From positions 124,001 through 188,000 of the forward strand of contig CAJUBU010000001.1 of NCBI GenBank assembly GCA_910585095.1: a stretch of 64,000 bases of DNA, read 5' to 3'. Below the pieces are notes generated by a model, which saw only the letters and a list, made by a program, of their open reading frames with translations, was not told the DNA's origin and searched no databases. This stretch comes from an uncultured Lachnospira sp. GTDB taxonomy: Bacteria; Bacillota; Clostridia; Lachnospirales; Lachnospiraceae. Positions 43,336-53,877 of the stretch are shown piece after piece (positions within the stretch are counted from its first letter, which is position 1; every line of letters starts with the position of its first letter). A program made the position numbers and the translations under genes.

Positions 43336-44043
43336 CTATATCAAATAGCTTTTCATCAATTCCATATCTAAATTTGCGATTAATCGCTCTGGAAAATCAA
43401 CTTCATTTAATACCTTTTCACAATTATCAAACACACCTATGAATTCCTCAATATGAGCATCACTGCCAAGACAGATACACACATTTTTTTCCTTACATAA
43501 TTTTAATAATTTTATATCATTTTCATAGGTACCCTGCCTTGGTCCAAAAGCATTCAGTGATGTATTATTTAATTCAATCAATGTATGCGTTTTAGCCGCC
43601 GCCTCCACAAGTGCCTCATAATGAATAGGATAGCGTCCATCATCGGGATGCCCTATAATATGAATCAGTGGATTTTCACAACATTTTATAAGAGCTGTTG
43701 TATTTTCATTAATTGTTCCTGGCTTGATACAAGGCAAATGCAAACTTGCAATAACAATATCCATTTTCTTTAATTTTTCCAGACTAAGGTCAACTTTTCC
43801 ATTATAATCTATAATATTTAATTCACAGCCCATCAAACGATGAACGCCATATTTTTCTTTTGGCACAATAGGAAGATTATAAAAATAAAGCTTATCACTG
43901 CTTCCGGGCATCTTGGGAGCATGTTCTGTTATAGCCAAATTGGCAAGACCTATTTTGTTTGCATGTCTTGTCATCTCATCAATCGTATTATACGCATGAC
44001 CGCTGGCTATGGTATGCGTATGAGTATCAATTAAATACTTCAT
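43336..44043 (-). CDS. PHP-domain phosphatase/hydrolase (YcdX-like)
   Basis: About 235 residues. Metal-binding motifs of the PHP superfamily: DTHTHT at the N-terminus, ITEHAP, IASLHLP, IIGHPDDG, and GSDAHIEEF near the C-terminus. The closest known type is the YcdX-like trinuclear zinc phosphatase branch. The substrate is not defined. The ATG at 44043 has GAGG 6 bases before it; the ATG at 44055 is too near an AAGG. It starts 31 bp after the ABC transporter stop. Confidence 0.87.
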   Translation of the reverse strand: MKYLIDTHTHTIASGHAYNTIDEMTRHANKIGLANLAITEHAPKMPGSSDKLYFYNLPIVPKEKYGVHRLMGCELNIIDYNGKVDLSLEKLKKMDIVIASLHLPCIKPGTINENTTALIKCCENPLIHIIGHPDDGRYPIHYEALVEAAAKTHTLIELNNTSLNAFGPRQGTYENDIKLLKLCKEKNVCICLGSDAHIEEFIGVFDNCEKVLNEVDFPERLIANLDMELMKSYLI

Positions 44044-44074
44044 TTTAATCCTCATCCTTACTCAATCTGCAATA

Positions 44075-46717
44075 CTATTCTGTTCTCAACGCTACCACAG
44101 GGTCTTTCTTTGCCGCTAATTTTGCTGGTATCAAACCTGCAATCGTTGTCAAAATCATACTGATTGCTACCAATATCACAGCTCCCCCTACTGGCATTTT
44201 AGCAACATTTGATATATCTGTCACGCTTTTTATAATCGCATTGGCAGGTATACATAATAATAATGTAATAACAATGCCCAATGCACCTGAAACAAAACCT
44301 TCAATTAAAGTTTCTGCATTAAACACTCTGGAAATATCTTTTTTAGAAGCGCCAATACTTCGCAGCACACCAATTTCTTTAGTTCTTTCCAAAACAGAAA
44401 TATAGGTGATAATACCAATCATAATGGATGAAACCACTAAAGAGATTGCCACAAATGCAATTAAAACAGATGAAATTGCTGTTATAATGGTACTGACAGA
44501 TGACATCATAATTCCTACAATATCGGTGTAATTAATCACATCATCTTCTCTGCCATCGTTTTTTGCCTCATCATTATATTGTTTGATAAAATCTTCAAGC
44601 TTTTCTTTGGACTCAAAATCTTTGGCATAAATATCTATCTGTGAAGGATTATCCTCGCTTGTGATACCTAAAAGCGTTTTATTGCCCTCATATGTCGCCT
44701 CTGTTGTCTGGGCTTTTAAAGACTGTCTAAACATTTCAAGAATCTGATCTTCAGACATTGAAGAAAATATCATCTGCAATTGTGTCTGTTCTTGCTCTGG
44801 AAGTGAGCTTACATAGGCATTGACATCATCCATTGTAATTGGTGTATCCTTATCATTGTCAAATGGGATTCCTGTAAATACATCTACGGCTGTGTCTGCC
44901 TCCTGCTGTTTTACAATCTCTGTCTTTTCAATTTCTTCAATAATGTAGAGCATAAGCTCTTTGGTATAGCCAATGCCATTATTGATAGATGTGTTTACCG
45001 CATCTGGATTAGGTCTGATAATACCGCTTATCTTAATTTCTTTGGCATTGTCAACAAGCTCCTTCATATAAGCCTTGTCTTCTCTCATATCGTCCCACGT
45101 CTTCGTCTTTTCATTATATTGATAAAAGTCCGTAGGCAATATTAATTTAAATGTTTTTTCTAATGCTTCTTCATATGTAAGTTCTACATCCGTGCTTTCA
45201 AAGCCTTCACCTGCCATCACATTTTTAAAAATGGTCTTTACTTCATCAGGGTCTTTAAATCCCAATGAATACATCGTATAATCCACAATTTCATTATGTT
45301 CATTGATAACAAGCATAACTTCATCATACGCCGTTGGCCATGAGCCAGCTATTAAGTCATATTGTTCATCTAAAAGCTTTTGATTGTCAAGAAGCTGATT
45401 CCAAACACTGCTGTTTGACATACTTGTTGACATCATTCCGCCCTGACTAGCAGTCATGCCATACATATTTTCCATAATTGTACTTGGATTTAATTGAACA
45501 GCCTCATCATCTTCGTTCTTGTCAAATATATACAACGTTGGCGAATAACTGTATTTTACATCACTAAGGTATGTATCCAACTCACTTTTATGCTCTTCAA
45601 TATAGGTTCTAAATTTTTTAAGATTATTGCTGTTTACTTTTGCAACGGTTGTATTAACCATATCGGTCATAATATTATTAGAATATATTTTATCGTTGCC
45701 ATGTTCACCGCCTTCATGGCTTCCCGCCATTGATTCAACCAGTCCTCCAATATCAACGCTTTCTTGCTGCAATGTTATTGGATAACTAGACAGCGTATCT
45801 CTTTGTACTCTATCAATATAATTTTGGATGCCATGAGAAATAGACAATATCAGCGCAATGCCAATAATACCGATACTTCCTGCAAATGCTGTAAGAAATG
45901 TTCTTGTCTTTTTTGTCATCAAGTTATTTAAACTTAATGATAATGCTGTAAACATAGACATTGACGTTTTAGCCGCTTTTTTATGGACATTTGCCGCCTT
46001 TTTTTCTTTTGCCTGTATATCAGATTCCATCTGCTCTTTTGTATATGGATTAGAATCCCCTGTAATCTTTCCGTCTAAAAGTCGAATAATTCTTGTAGAA
46101 TACTGATTTGCCAATTCTGGATTATGCGTTACCATAATAATTAAGCGGTCTTTAGAAATCTCTTTTAAAATCTCCATAATCTGCACACTAGTCTCTGTAT
46201 CAAGCGCACCTGTTGGCTCATCAGCAAGCAAAATATCTGGATTATTAACCAACGCTCTTGCAATGGCAACTCGCTGCATCTGTCCTCCAGACATTTGGTT
46301 TGGCTTTTTGTGAATATGCTCGCCTAATCCCACCTGTTCGAGTGCATCTTTTGCCCTTTTTCTTCGCTCGCTTTTTGATACACCAGATAAGGTAAGCGCC
46401 AGCTCCACATTGGATAATACCGTCTGATGGGGTATCAAGTTGTAACTTTGAAACACAAATCCTATGGAATTATTCCTGTACGTATCCCAATCCCTATCCT
46501 TAAAATCTTTTGTAGATTTGTTGTTAATTTTTAAATCCCCTTCTGTATATTGGTCTAAACCACCAATAATATTGAGCAGTGTTGTCTTGCCACAGCCCGA
46601 TTGCCCTAAAATGGATACAAACTCGCAATCGCGAAATCGCAAATCAATCCCTTTTAAAGCCCATACATCCGATATACCAGTCTGGTAATCTTTTTTAATT
46701 CCTTTTAACTCTAACAT
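44075..46717 (-). CDS. ABC transporter, ATP-binding and FtsX-type permease fused (MacB-like)
   Basis: 880 residues: an ATPase domain with Walker A LGQSGCGKTTLLNIIGG, signature MSGGQMQRVAIARAL and Walker B ILLADEPTGALD, then a transmembrane helix (about 275-295), a large extracytoplasmic region of about 430 residues, and three C-terminal membrane helices of the FtsX/MacB type. The domain order is that of single-chain MacB-like exporters or mechanotransmission ABC proteins, which export peptides or act in defence against antimicrobial peptides. The ATG at 46717 has GAGGAGGG upstream; the longer frame to 46804 is not supported. Substrate unknown. Confidence 0.9.
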   Translation of the reverse strand: MLELKGIKKDYQTGISDVWALKGIDLRFRDCEFVSILGQSGCGKTTLLNIIGGLDQYTEGDLKINNKSTKDFKDRDWDTYRNNSIGFVFQSYNLIPHQTVLSNVELALTLSGVSKSERRKRAKDALEQVGLGEHIHKKPNQMSGGQMQRVAIARALVNNPDILLADEPTGALDTETSVQIMEILKEISKDRLIIMVTHNPELANQYSTRIIRLLDGKITGDSNPYTKEQMESDIQAKEKKAANVHKKAAKTSMSMFTALSLSLNNLMTKKTRTFLTAFAGSIGIIGIALILSISHGIQNYIDRVQRDTLSSYPITLQQESVDIGGLVESMAGSHEGGEHGNDKIYSNNIMTDMVNTTVAKVNSNNLKKFRTYIEEHKSELDTYLSDVKYSYSPTLYIFDKNEDDEAVQLNPSTIMENMYGMTASQGGMMSTSMSNSSVWNQLLDNQKLLDEQYDLIAGSWPTAYDEVMLVINEHNEIVDYTMYSLGFKDPDEVKTIFKNVMAGEGFESTDVELTYEEALEKTFKLILPTDFYQYNEKTKTWDDMREDKAYMKELVDNAKEIKISGIIRPNPDAVNTSINNGIGYTKELMLYIIEEIEKTEIVKQQEADTAVDVFTGIPFDNDKDTPITMDDVNAYVSSLPEQEQTQLQMIFSSMSEDQILEMFRQSLKAQTTEATYEGNKTLLGITSEDNPSQIDIYAKDFESKEKLEDFIKQYNDEAKNDGREDDVINYTDIVGIMMSSVSTIITAISSVLIAFVAISLVVSSIMIGIITYISVLERTKEIGVLRSIGASKKDISRVFNAETLIEGFVSGALGIVITLLLCIPANAIIKSVTDISNVAKMPVGGAVILVAISMILTTIAGLIPAKLAAKKDPVVALRTE

Positions 46718-46820
46718 TTTTCCCTCCTCACTTTCATTCATTGAAAAACCAATCAATAATATACGTTTCGACAAAATTGTACAACAGATTTTTATACACA
46801 ACAATCTTTTCCATAATAAT

Positions 46821-48302
46821 TTACGACTCTATTTCTCGCAATAATTTTTCTCTTGCAGAATCCCTTAACATACTTTTATTGTATTGATAAAATCGCTCGC
46901 AGTCATTTTCCTGTATAAACGCCAAACTGTAAAACCCTGCTGCAAGTTCTGTGACAAACAATACCATCTCTGGTCCCATTAAAAAAACTTTCTCGGCAAA
47001 ATCAAAACTATTCTCCAAATTTTTTGAAATATCAAAAGCTGTTTTTTCTAACTTTTCTGATAATTTTGCAAATTCTTTTGTAAGCAATTGAAATTTCTCA
47101 TCATGACTCTTTTCACTCTGTGCTTTTAATAATTCATCATATTTTGAAAGGAGTTCTAACACATTTAGCTTTACATAAATTTCTTCATTTTCTAGCAGAT
47201 GACCGCGTTTTTTTTCGATATAATCAGCACGGTATTCTTTTGCCAACTCACCAAAATCCAACGATTGATTTTGCTGAAATTTTTTTAGTATATGAAAAAC
47301 CTCTTCTGTACATTTGTTTTCATAATAATACTGTTTAAAACGTGCATTAAGACTGCCAAGCATAAGACTGACAATACTGACACGCTCATCAAAAGGAGCA
47401 TTTTCAGCCCTTTTATACATACTATCCGCCGCTTTGCCTTCTAAAATATCAGTAACACTATACGCCTTTTCATATTTGTAATATAAGGACAAATAATTTG
47501 CATAATCCATTGCTATATCAGGCTGTCTTATATATTGTTCAATCACTCCAATATCTGCCTCAATGCCTAATTCTTCATATGCTTTTAAAAATGTAGACAA
47601 ATCTTCCCAGCCCCTTGCTGTCACAAATCGTTTTCCGTCTACGGTTGTCTCTATTTGATAAAAATGCTCCTGTCTGGCATCAAGGTAAGAAAGAATACTT
47701 CTATGCACACCTTGTTTTATCGCGTATTCTTTCCATATTGAATAATCAGGCTCCACCTCAATATATTTTACTCGGTCTAATGTAACCACATCAAAATCTC
47801 TTACAGAATGATTGTATTCTGCTGGATTACCTGCTGCAACAATAATCCAGCCGCTTGGAACTTTCGCATTGCCAAAGGTTTTTGCCTGAAGAAACTGCAA
47901 CATAATTGGCAAGAGTGTTTCTGAAACACAATTAATTTCATCAATAAATAAAATGCCTTGTCTCAATCCTGTATTTTCCATAATTTCATTGACCGATGCT
48001 ATAATTTCACTCATGGTATAAGAAGTAACACTATATTCTTTGCCATCAAATACTTTCTTTTCTATAAATGGAAGCCCCATCGCACTCTGTCTTGTATGAT
48101 GTGTCATAGTATAAGCGGCAAGCCCTATCTTACACTCTCTTGCCACTTGTTCCATAATGGCAGTCTTTCCAATTCCTGGCGGTCCAATTAATAAAATAGG
48201 ACGCTGTCTTATGGAATCAATCTTATATTGCCCATTCTCATCTTGCGCTAAATATGCTTTTACTGTATTTTTAATTTCTTGCTTTGCTCTTTTTATATTC
48301 AT
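46821..48302 (-). CDS. MoxR-type AAA+ ATPase
   Basis: 493 residues. Walker A LIGPPGIGKTAIMEQVA, Walker B GILFIDEINCVSETLL, sensor-1-like IVAAGNPAEYN. The N-terminal ATPase is followed by about 230 residues of helical extension. MoxR ATPases act as chaperones with VWA-domain partners, and the next upstream gene encodes such a partner. The ATG at 48302 has GAGG 6 bases upstream; the longer start at 48404 is unlikely. It is the last gene of the LRR-VWA-MoxR operon. Confidence 0.87.
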   Translation of the reverse strand: MNIKRAKQEIKNTVKAYLAQDENGQYKIDSIRQRPILLIGPPGIGKTAIMEQVARECKIGLAAYTMTHHTRQSAMGLPFIEKKVFDGKEYSVTSYTMSEIIASVNEIMENTGLRQGILFIDEINCVSETLLPIMLQFLQAKTFGNAKVPSGWIIVAAGNPAEYNHSVRDFDVVTLDRVKYIEVEPDYSIWKEYAIKQGVHRSILSYLDARQEHFYQIETTVDGKRFVTARGWEDLSTFLKAYEELGIEADIGVIEQYIRQPDIAMDYANYLSLYYKYEKAYSVTDILEGKAADSMYKRAENAPFDERVSIVSLMLGSLNARFKQYYYENKCTEEVFHILKKFQQNQSLDFGELAKEYRADYIEKKRGHLLENEEIYVKLNVLELLSKYDELLKAQSEKSHDEKFQLLTKEFAKLSEKLEKTAFDISKNLENSFDFAEKVFLMGPEMVLFVTELAAGFYSLAFIQENDCERFYQYNKSMLRDSAREKLLREIES

Positions 48303-48400
48303 ATTTTTCCTCATTTCTGGACTATTTTTGCTCAAAAACAAAAAATTCTTACGGGTTTGCGTTAAGCAATATGCAGGCACAAATCCCATGATTGAAAATT

Positions 48401-49711
48401 TCAAGCCTCCATCTTATCTTCCGGCAAATCTACTCGAATAGCCCATGCAGGAACCTTTCTATCCGAATCATAGTCACCTAAAAATATAAACGCTGTATCA
48501 TATACTGGTTTACATTCTGGATATATACCATAACCATCTGTAAAATACAATACGCCCTTCAATCTTTTTAACTGCCCCTCGCTTCGTAAGGTATTGATAT
48601 AATGAAAGGCTGGTCTAAAATCAGTACCTCCAAATCCTTTTGCCACAAAATCCTTTTTATATTGTTCTAATTCATCAAATGTAGAAATCACCCTATCTTC
48701 TTGAATTTCATTATCACATTGTATCATGTGTATATTCATTTTCTCAAAAAAATTTTCTTTTTCTGCAAAGATTGAAAATGTTACATTTAAAAATTTTTGT
48801 ATTAAACTGGAAGCACAAGAACCTGATGTGTCTATTACAATAACAAAATCTTCAATTCCTGTTTCTTCTTTATATTCTAACTCTTCAATTAATGGGATAT
48901 TGCCATATAATGATAATCCATAATGATAATATCCATAATCAAATGAATCCATATCAATATGCATCTTTTCATGTGTCACTGCAAATTTTCTTAAGAAATC
49001 TTTATAGGAAATATTTTTATGCGTTACTGCATTAAGAGCTTTGGCAAGATTGCCTTTTGTATCTCCTCTGCCTGAATCAAAAGCCAATGTGGACTGCATT
49101 TTTTTTGCGGCATCCCGCCATTGTTCTTCTTGACTTTCATCATTATCTTGATACCAGTAATCATGGGAATCCACCACAAACAGCTCTGAACCACTCAATT
49201 TATCCAGTTCTCTCTTTGAAAATCCTTGCAGCGCATAATATATGCTCGGCGCGCTCATCACGCCTGAAGCTGACGCAACACGCTTATAAATTATTTCTTT
49301 TTGTGTATTTTCTGGTCGCATCACACAAGACAGTGAAATGCTGTCAACCAGAAACTCCGCACAAATATCACAAGCCAAATCCCAACACTGTCTATCTTTG
49401 CCTTCCGTATCATAGACATGGCGAAACAGGCAGTGCATAATCATATGAAAATAGGCTCTATTGATATCAATAGGATTATTTTTATATCGTTGTATTAACA
49501 ACATGGGATTAAAATAGAGTTGTTTTCCATCGGTTGCAAGAAATTTTATCTGACGATTTAAACTATATGTCAACATGTTTAGAGGGCGAAAGAGATAGCG
49601 CATTGCTATACATAACTCCTGTTTTGAAGTGTCAAGAACTTTTTTGCCCAATTGTTCCCACTCTTTTAATGCACTTTGTTTACCATTCAAATTTTTTTCT
49701 GACTGCTCCAT
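48401..49711 (-). CDS. VWA-like / DUF2201-type metallopeptidase-like protein
   Basis: 436 residues: an N-terminal metallopeptidase-like domain (YFHMIMHCLFRH, a His-x3-His pattern that may bind metal) and a C-terminal VWA-like domain with a MIDAS-type DTSGSCASSL and GGTDFRPAF. This pair of domains is typical of MoxR partners. The ATG at 49711 with AAGGAAA is preferred over 49774. It overlaps the LRR gene by 32 bp. It probably works with the MoxR ATPase as a chaperone/adaptor; the client is unknown. Confidence 0.82.
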   Translation of the reverse strand: MEQSEKNLNGKQSALKEWEQLGKKVLDTSKQELCIAMRYLFRPLNMLTYSLNRQIKFLATDGKQLYFNPMLLIQRYKNNPIDINRAYFHMIMHCLFRHVYDTEGKDRQCWDLACDICAEFLVDSISLSCVMRPENTQKEIIYKRVASASGVMSAPSIYYALQGFSKRELDKLSGSELFVVDSHDYWYQDNDESQEEQWRDAAKKMQSTLAFDSGRGDTKGNLAKALNAVTHKNISYKDFLRKFAVTHEKMHIDMDSFDYGYYHYGLSLYGNIPLIEELEYKEETGIEDFVIVIDTSGSCASSLIQKFLNVTFSIFAEKENFFEKMNIHMIQCDNEIQEDRVISTFDELEQYKKDFVAKGFGGTDFRPAFHYINTLRSEGQLKRLKGVLYFTDGYGIYPECKPVYDTAFIFLGDYDSDRKVPAWAIRVDLPEDKMEA

Positions 49712-50477
49712 ATTTTTCCTTCTGATAAGCCAACAAAATTCCCAAACCTTCCATCTGTCCATTTGCTCTAGCATTATCTATACATTTCATTAAATTATCC
49801 CTGCTGCAAATATCCATGTCCAATAACATTTTTAATTCATTTAGATTTTCTAACTCAACCATATGATTGATAAGATGGACACATTCTTTTTCAAGATATG
49901 ATATATATTGCCTTTTTGCTATATCTGAAAGCTTATATGGATATTTTAAACGAACGCAAGCTATCTTCCATGCACAGTCCAGCACATCGATATGCCGTCC
50001 AGATTCAAACAATTTATCGTACTGGATATAATCAATATCTTCTCCCATAATACACTCTCTATACTGTATTCCGCTGCCCTCTGTAATCTGGTTGACAATT
50101 CTTGCTGGTGTATTTTCTTCATAATTATATAAATAATATGGAAATATTAATTTTGATACACTATCATTGTAATGTATTGTAACGGTTACCTCATTATTGA
50201 CCTCCGACAATATTCCCTTAAGTGTTTTGGTATGATTTGTTGTGCGGACAATATCAATTTCCTTTAATGAATAACAGTTTTTAAACGCCCCGTCACCAAT
50301 ATCAATAATTCCATCATATAATGATATTTTTCGCAAATTTCGACAATTATAAAATGCGTGTGTTCCAATCGACTTTACTGTCTGCAAAATATTGATTTCT
50401 TTTAATTCTCTTTGTTCACTGTATGCGTATGACTTAATTTCTTCCTGCATATATTCTATTATACACTCCATTTTCAT
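49680..50477 (-). CDS. BspA-type leucine-rich repeat protein
   Basis: 265 residues. The N-terminal part has two or three LRR_5 (BspA) repeats: SIGTHAFYNCRNLRKISLYD and DIGDGAFKNCYSLKEIDIVR. The C-terminal 130 residues are helical and not recognisable. No signal peptide, so it is probably cytoplasmic. It overlaps the VWA gene, forming the first gene of a three-gene operon; it may be the substrate-recognition part of a MoxR/VWA machine (inference). Confidence 0.78.
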   Translation of the reverse strand: MKMECIIEYMQEEIKSYAYSEQRELKEINILQTVKSIGTHAFYNCRNLRKISLYDGIIDIGDGAFKNCYSLKEIDIVRTTNHTKTLKGILSEVNNEVTVTIHYNDSVSKLIFPYYLYNYEENTPARIVNQITEGSGIQYRECIMGEDIDYIQYDKLFESGRHIDVLDCAWKIACVRLKYPYKLSDIAKRQYISYLEKECVHLINHMVELENLNELKMLLDMDICSRDNLMKCIDNARANGQMEGLGILLAYQKEKYGAVRKKFEW

Positions 50478-50712
50478 AACTATTTTAAATATAAAAAATT
50501 ACTTGTAAAATAATTTACTTTTCACACGATTATTCTTATGAGATAAGATAAAAGTGTCAATAATGTAATTATAACCATTTGACTATTTCGGCTATCATAT
50601 CACGAAATAAGTTTGCTTGCAATTTAACGAACTAGAATTTATACTATATTAAGATTTATTAATCTTTACAACGGACTTTTTAACGAATAACAACTAAATA
50701 TGAGGTATTCCA

Positions 50713-51945
50713 TTGAAACGATATTGTAAATATTTTAACCATCAAAACAAAAAAACAAACCATACACCTTATAAGTTTGCCTTTTATCCAATACAGATAA
50801 AAAGATCAACTTTTATCACATGCTTGTGTATCGGTACACTTTCATTTATTTTAACCGTTTCTTGCGCATTAAATCTGATTGTAACGGGCGTCAACGCCAA
50901 CACACAATCGAAATTAGATGAAACCAATAACACCATTGCTGAATTAAGAAAAAAACAGGCTGAACTATCCGATGAATATTCCAATTTAAGCAGCCAAATG
51001 CAGGTTGTTGACAACCGCATTTACAGTCTGCAAAAACAAATTCAAGAAAAACAGCAGCAAATGAATGAGGTACAAGAAAAAATTGATACATTAGACAAAG
51101 AAATTGCCAAACAATATCAGGCTATGAAACTTCGGATACAATATATGTACGAAAATGGAAATTCTAATTTTATAGATGTACTGTTTCATTCTAGTAATTT
51201 TTCTGATTTTCTTGCAAAAACAGAATATGTTATTCAAATTTCAACTTACGACCATGATATGTTAGCACATATGAATACAATGGTTCATGAGATGAATATG
51301 GCTAACGATACACTGATTGCCGATATGTCCTCTTTACAGCAATTATATAAAGAAGCCGATGCGGAAAGCGCAAAATTATCTGCTCTTATAGCAAGTAATC
51401 AAAAGGAATTATCACAATCGAGTGAGGATATTGAAAAATTTGAACAGCTTGCTTTAGAGTATGAAAAACAGTTAGAACAAGAACGAATTGCAGAACAGAT
51501 GAAATATTTACAACAAAATTCTCAAAATGAAGCAAATCATTCTGGAAACAATGGCGCTTATGTAACAGGAAATGGTATTGCTATCAATCATTCTGCCAGT
51601 GACCTTGATATGCTTGCTGCTATTATTGAATGTGAAGCTGGAAACCAACCTTATGAAGGCAGACTCGCTGTTGCCAGTGTTATTATCAATCGAATGAATA
51701 ATCCTCGTTTTGCTAATTCTATATCAGAGGTTATCTATTCACCAGGTCAATTTTCACCTGTTGCCAGCGGTCGTTTTGCTGTTGTCCTATCAAGAGGTGC
51801 ATGCAGCGACTGCAGAAAGGCTGCACAAGATGCCTTAAATGGAAATACCAATGTCGATGCACTTTATTTTATTGGATATCGCGGTTCTATTGATGATGAT
51901 AAATTAAAAATAGGCGACCATGTATTTTTTACTTATTGGTCATAA
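50713..51945 (+). CDS. SleB-type cell wall hydrolase with N-terminal coiled coil
   Basis: 410 residues. A membrane-spanning or signal segment (about 30-60, ITCLCIGTLSFILTVSCALN), a long coiled coil resembling the CwlO/PcsB N-terminal region (about 65-250), and a C-terminal Hydrolase_2 (SleB) domain with the catalytic glutamate in AAIIECEAGNQPYEGRLAVA. It probably cleaves peptidoglycan in the vegetative cell wall or during sporulation. The start is TTG at 50713 with GAGG 7 bases upstream. Followed by a long hairpin. Confidence 0.87.
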   Translation: MKRYCKYFNHQNKKTNHTPYKFAFYPIQIKRSTFITCLCIGTLSFILTVSCALNLIVTGVNANTQSKLDETNNTIAELRKKQAELSDEYSNLSSQMQVVDNRIYSLQKQIQEKQQQMNEVQEKIDTLDKEIAKQYQAMKLRIQYMYENGNSNFIDVLFHSSNFSDFLAKTEYVIQISTYDHDMLAHMNTMVHEMNMANDTLIADMSSLQQLYKEADAESAKLSALIASNQKELSQSSEDIEKFEQLALEYEKQLEQERIAEQMKYLQQNSQNEANHSGNNGAYVTGNGIAINHSASDLDMLAAIIECEAGNQPYEGRLAVASVIINRMNNPRFANSISEVIYSPGQFSPVASGRFAVVLSRGACSDCRKAAQDALNGNTNVDALYFIGYRGSIDDDKLKIGDHVFFTYWS

Positions 51946-51967
51946 GAAAAATATTTTTCAAAAAATG

Positions 51968-52122
51968 AGGCTGTCACATAAAAGATTGAATATACAAGAT
52001 ATTGCTTAACCTTATCAAGTAAGTTCCCCTACTTCAATATCATAGAGATATAGGCAAAAAGCGGAACTTGCTTGTTTCAATAGAAGAATATCTTGTATTT
52101 AATTTTCTTAATATGACAGCCT
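51968..52122. terminator. Long imperfect palindrome between convergent genes
   Basis: Outer arms AGGCTGTCA / TGACAGCCT and inner arms AATATACAAGATATT / AATATCTTGTATTT. The loop contains a copy of the 3' part of the dispersed repeat (TACTTCAATATCATAGAGAT, inverted). It acts as, or derives from, a bidirectional terminator or a MITE. Confidence 0.6.
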
Positions 52123-52223
52123 TAGATTCTTTATTTATAATGACAACTATTCATTTTACTCCTGCTGGCTATGAGGAAATAGCCATATTTACATGAACAT
52201 TTGGCAAATACTGCAAGATTTAA

Positions 52224-52275
52224 AGACTATAACGTCCTTTGAAGGCATTACTGCCCTCAACAGGGTCTTTGATTT
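52224..52275 (-). terminator. Hairpin after the GH43 gene
   Basis: On the minus strand AAAGACCCTG and GTCTTT close a structure with an inner GAGGGC...GCCTTC stem directly after the GH43 stop. No T-tract; weak terminator candidate. Confidence 0.3.
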
Positions 52276-53877
52276 TTAATTGGTGTACTCTACCTTTTCA
52301 ATAATGATATATCCGCCGTCTTCTTTAACGTCCGAATCATGTCTGATAAATGCTCCATTTTTTACACCAACCCAGCGTCCTGCCTTTGCGTGAATCGTCA
52401 AAGCATGATTGTACTGTGTTCCATCTGTGCTTATCTCCATTGTTATATCCTCATGTGGTACATTTTTTACAGTTAATCCCAACTCGTCATGGTCTCTATG
52501 TTCTACCACTTTTACTGTATATTTAAAATATACTTTTTTTGTATCAGCAGAAAATGTACATACTTGATTGATATCTTCATCCGTATAAGGCATATCACAG
52601 TCAAAATTTTGAACACCTTTTACATGTTTTACAGCGTAGCCTTCATCACATTTTTGAAGCGTAATGGAACAATATTCCATACCAAGCGAGATAACGCCTG
52701 CTGTATCTCCATCTTTTAATCCACTAATATCCATTGTTGTAACACATGTAAATTCTGGTGCAGGCCATTTTTGCAAAAGAAGATTCCTTATATCGCCCAA
52801 AGGTCTTGTTTTAACAGCGTTGACAGCATTAAGCTTAATACCAGCTCCTGTCATATCATACCAACTGTCCTCATAATTGGCATTAAACTGCCACTGAAGT
52901 CCTAACTTGTCCCCTGTAAAATCATCACTTGCATCGGGTTCACACACTTCCTGAGAAACATTGCCTACATTTGGCTTTGTATATTCCATAACAGGCTCGC
53001 CATAATCGTTGCCCTCTTTATTAACACCAATAATAGGCCAGCCATTTTCCCAGTGCATAGGCTGTAAATGGGTAATTCTTCCGCACGCATATACATCTTG
53101 AAAATGAATAAACCAATCCTCGCCCGTAACCGTATCTACCCAAGCACCCTGATGAGGTCCATTCACTGGTGAATCGCCCTGTCTCATAACAACTTTATAT
53201 TCATATGGTCCAAAAATATTTTTTGAGCGAAGAACAGTCTGCCAGCCTGTCTTAACACCACCAGCAGGAGCAAAGATATAATACCAGCCATCTTTTTTAT
53301 GCAGCTTTGGTCCTTCTATCGTAACTTGATCATTTAAATTTCCATCAAAAATCTTTACTTCCTCACCGATAAGCCCCATACCATCAGGCTGCATCTCCAC
53401 CATATGCAAAACACTCTTGTAACCAATTCTACTCTTTGCCACACCTGCTACAAGATATGCTTTTCCGTCATCGTCCCAAAATGGACATGGGTCTATCCAA
53501 CCTGCCTTTGGTCTTATATTAACAGGAGTACTCCACTCTCCCAGAGGGTCTTTTGCTGTTGTCATATAAATACCTTCATCAGGCATAGGAAGACATACAT
53601 AATATGTACCTTCATGGTATCGAATCGATGGCGCCCATACGCCGCAGCCATGAATAGGATTTCTATATCGAAATTCTGGTACATGTTTTAATACATAATT
53701 GACAACTTTCCAATTTACAAGGTCTTTTGAATGTAACAAAGGTATTGCTGGCGAATTGCTAAAACTTGATGCTATCATATAATAATCTTCGCCAACCCTC
53801 ACTACATCTGGGTCTGAATAATCGGCATAAAGAATCGGATTACGATACTTGCCATTACCTAAATCTGCACTCCACAT
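52276..53877 (-). CDS. Glycoside hydrolase family 43 (beta-xylosidase/arabinofuranosidase-type)
   Basis: 533 residues: a five-bladed beta-propeller GH43 catalytic domain (about 1-310) with the acidic triad visible in YADYSDPDVV, GWIDPCPFWDDDGKAYLV and QVTIEGPKLHKKDG, and a C-terminal beta-sandwich (about 330-530) of the concanavalin-like type found in many GH43 xylosidases. No signal peptide, so it is cytoplasmic and should act on imported xylo- or arabino-oligosaccharides. The ATG at 53877 has GGAGG 5 bases upstream and is preferred over 53928. Fits plant-fibre use in the gut. Confidence 0.9.
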   Translation of the reverse strand: MWSADLGNGKYRNPILYADYSDPDVVRVGEDYYMIASSFSNSPAIPLLHSKDLVNWKVVNYVLKHVPEFRYRNPIHGCGVWAPSIRYHEGTYYVCLPMPDEGIYMTTAKDPLGEWSTPVNIRPKAGWIDPCPFWDDDGKAYLVAGVAKSRIGYKSVLHMVEMQPDGMGLIGEEVKIFDGNLNDQVTIEGPKLHKKDGWYYIFAPAGGVKTGWQTVLRSKNIFGPYEYKVVMRQGDSPVNGPHQGAWVDTVTGEDWFIHFQDVYACGRITHLQPMHWENGWPIIGVNKEGNDYGEPVMEYTKPNVGNVSQEVCEPDASDDFTGDKLGLQWQFNANYEDSWYDMTGAGIKLNAVNAVKTRPLGDIRNLLLQKWPAPEFTCVTTMDISGLKDGDTAGVISLGMEYCSITLQKCDEGYAVKHVKGVQNFDCDMPYTDEDINQVCTFSADTKKVYFKYTVKVVEHRDHDELGLTVKNVPHEDITMEISTDGTQYNHALTIHAKAGRWVGVKNGAFIRHDSDVKEDGGYIIIEKVEYTN

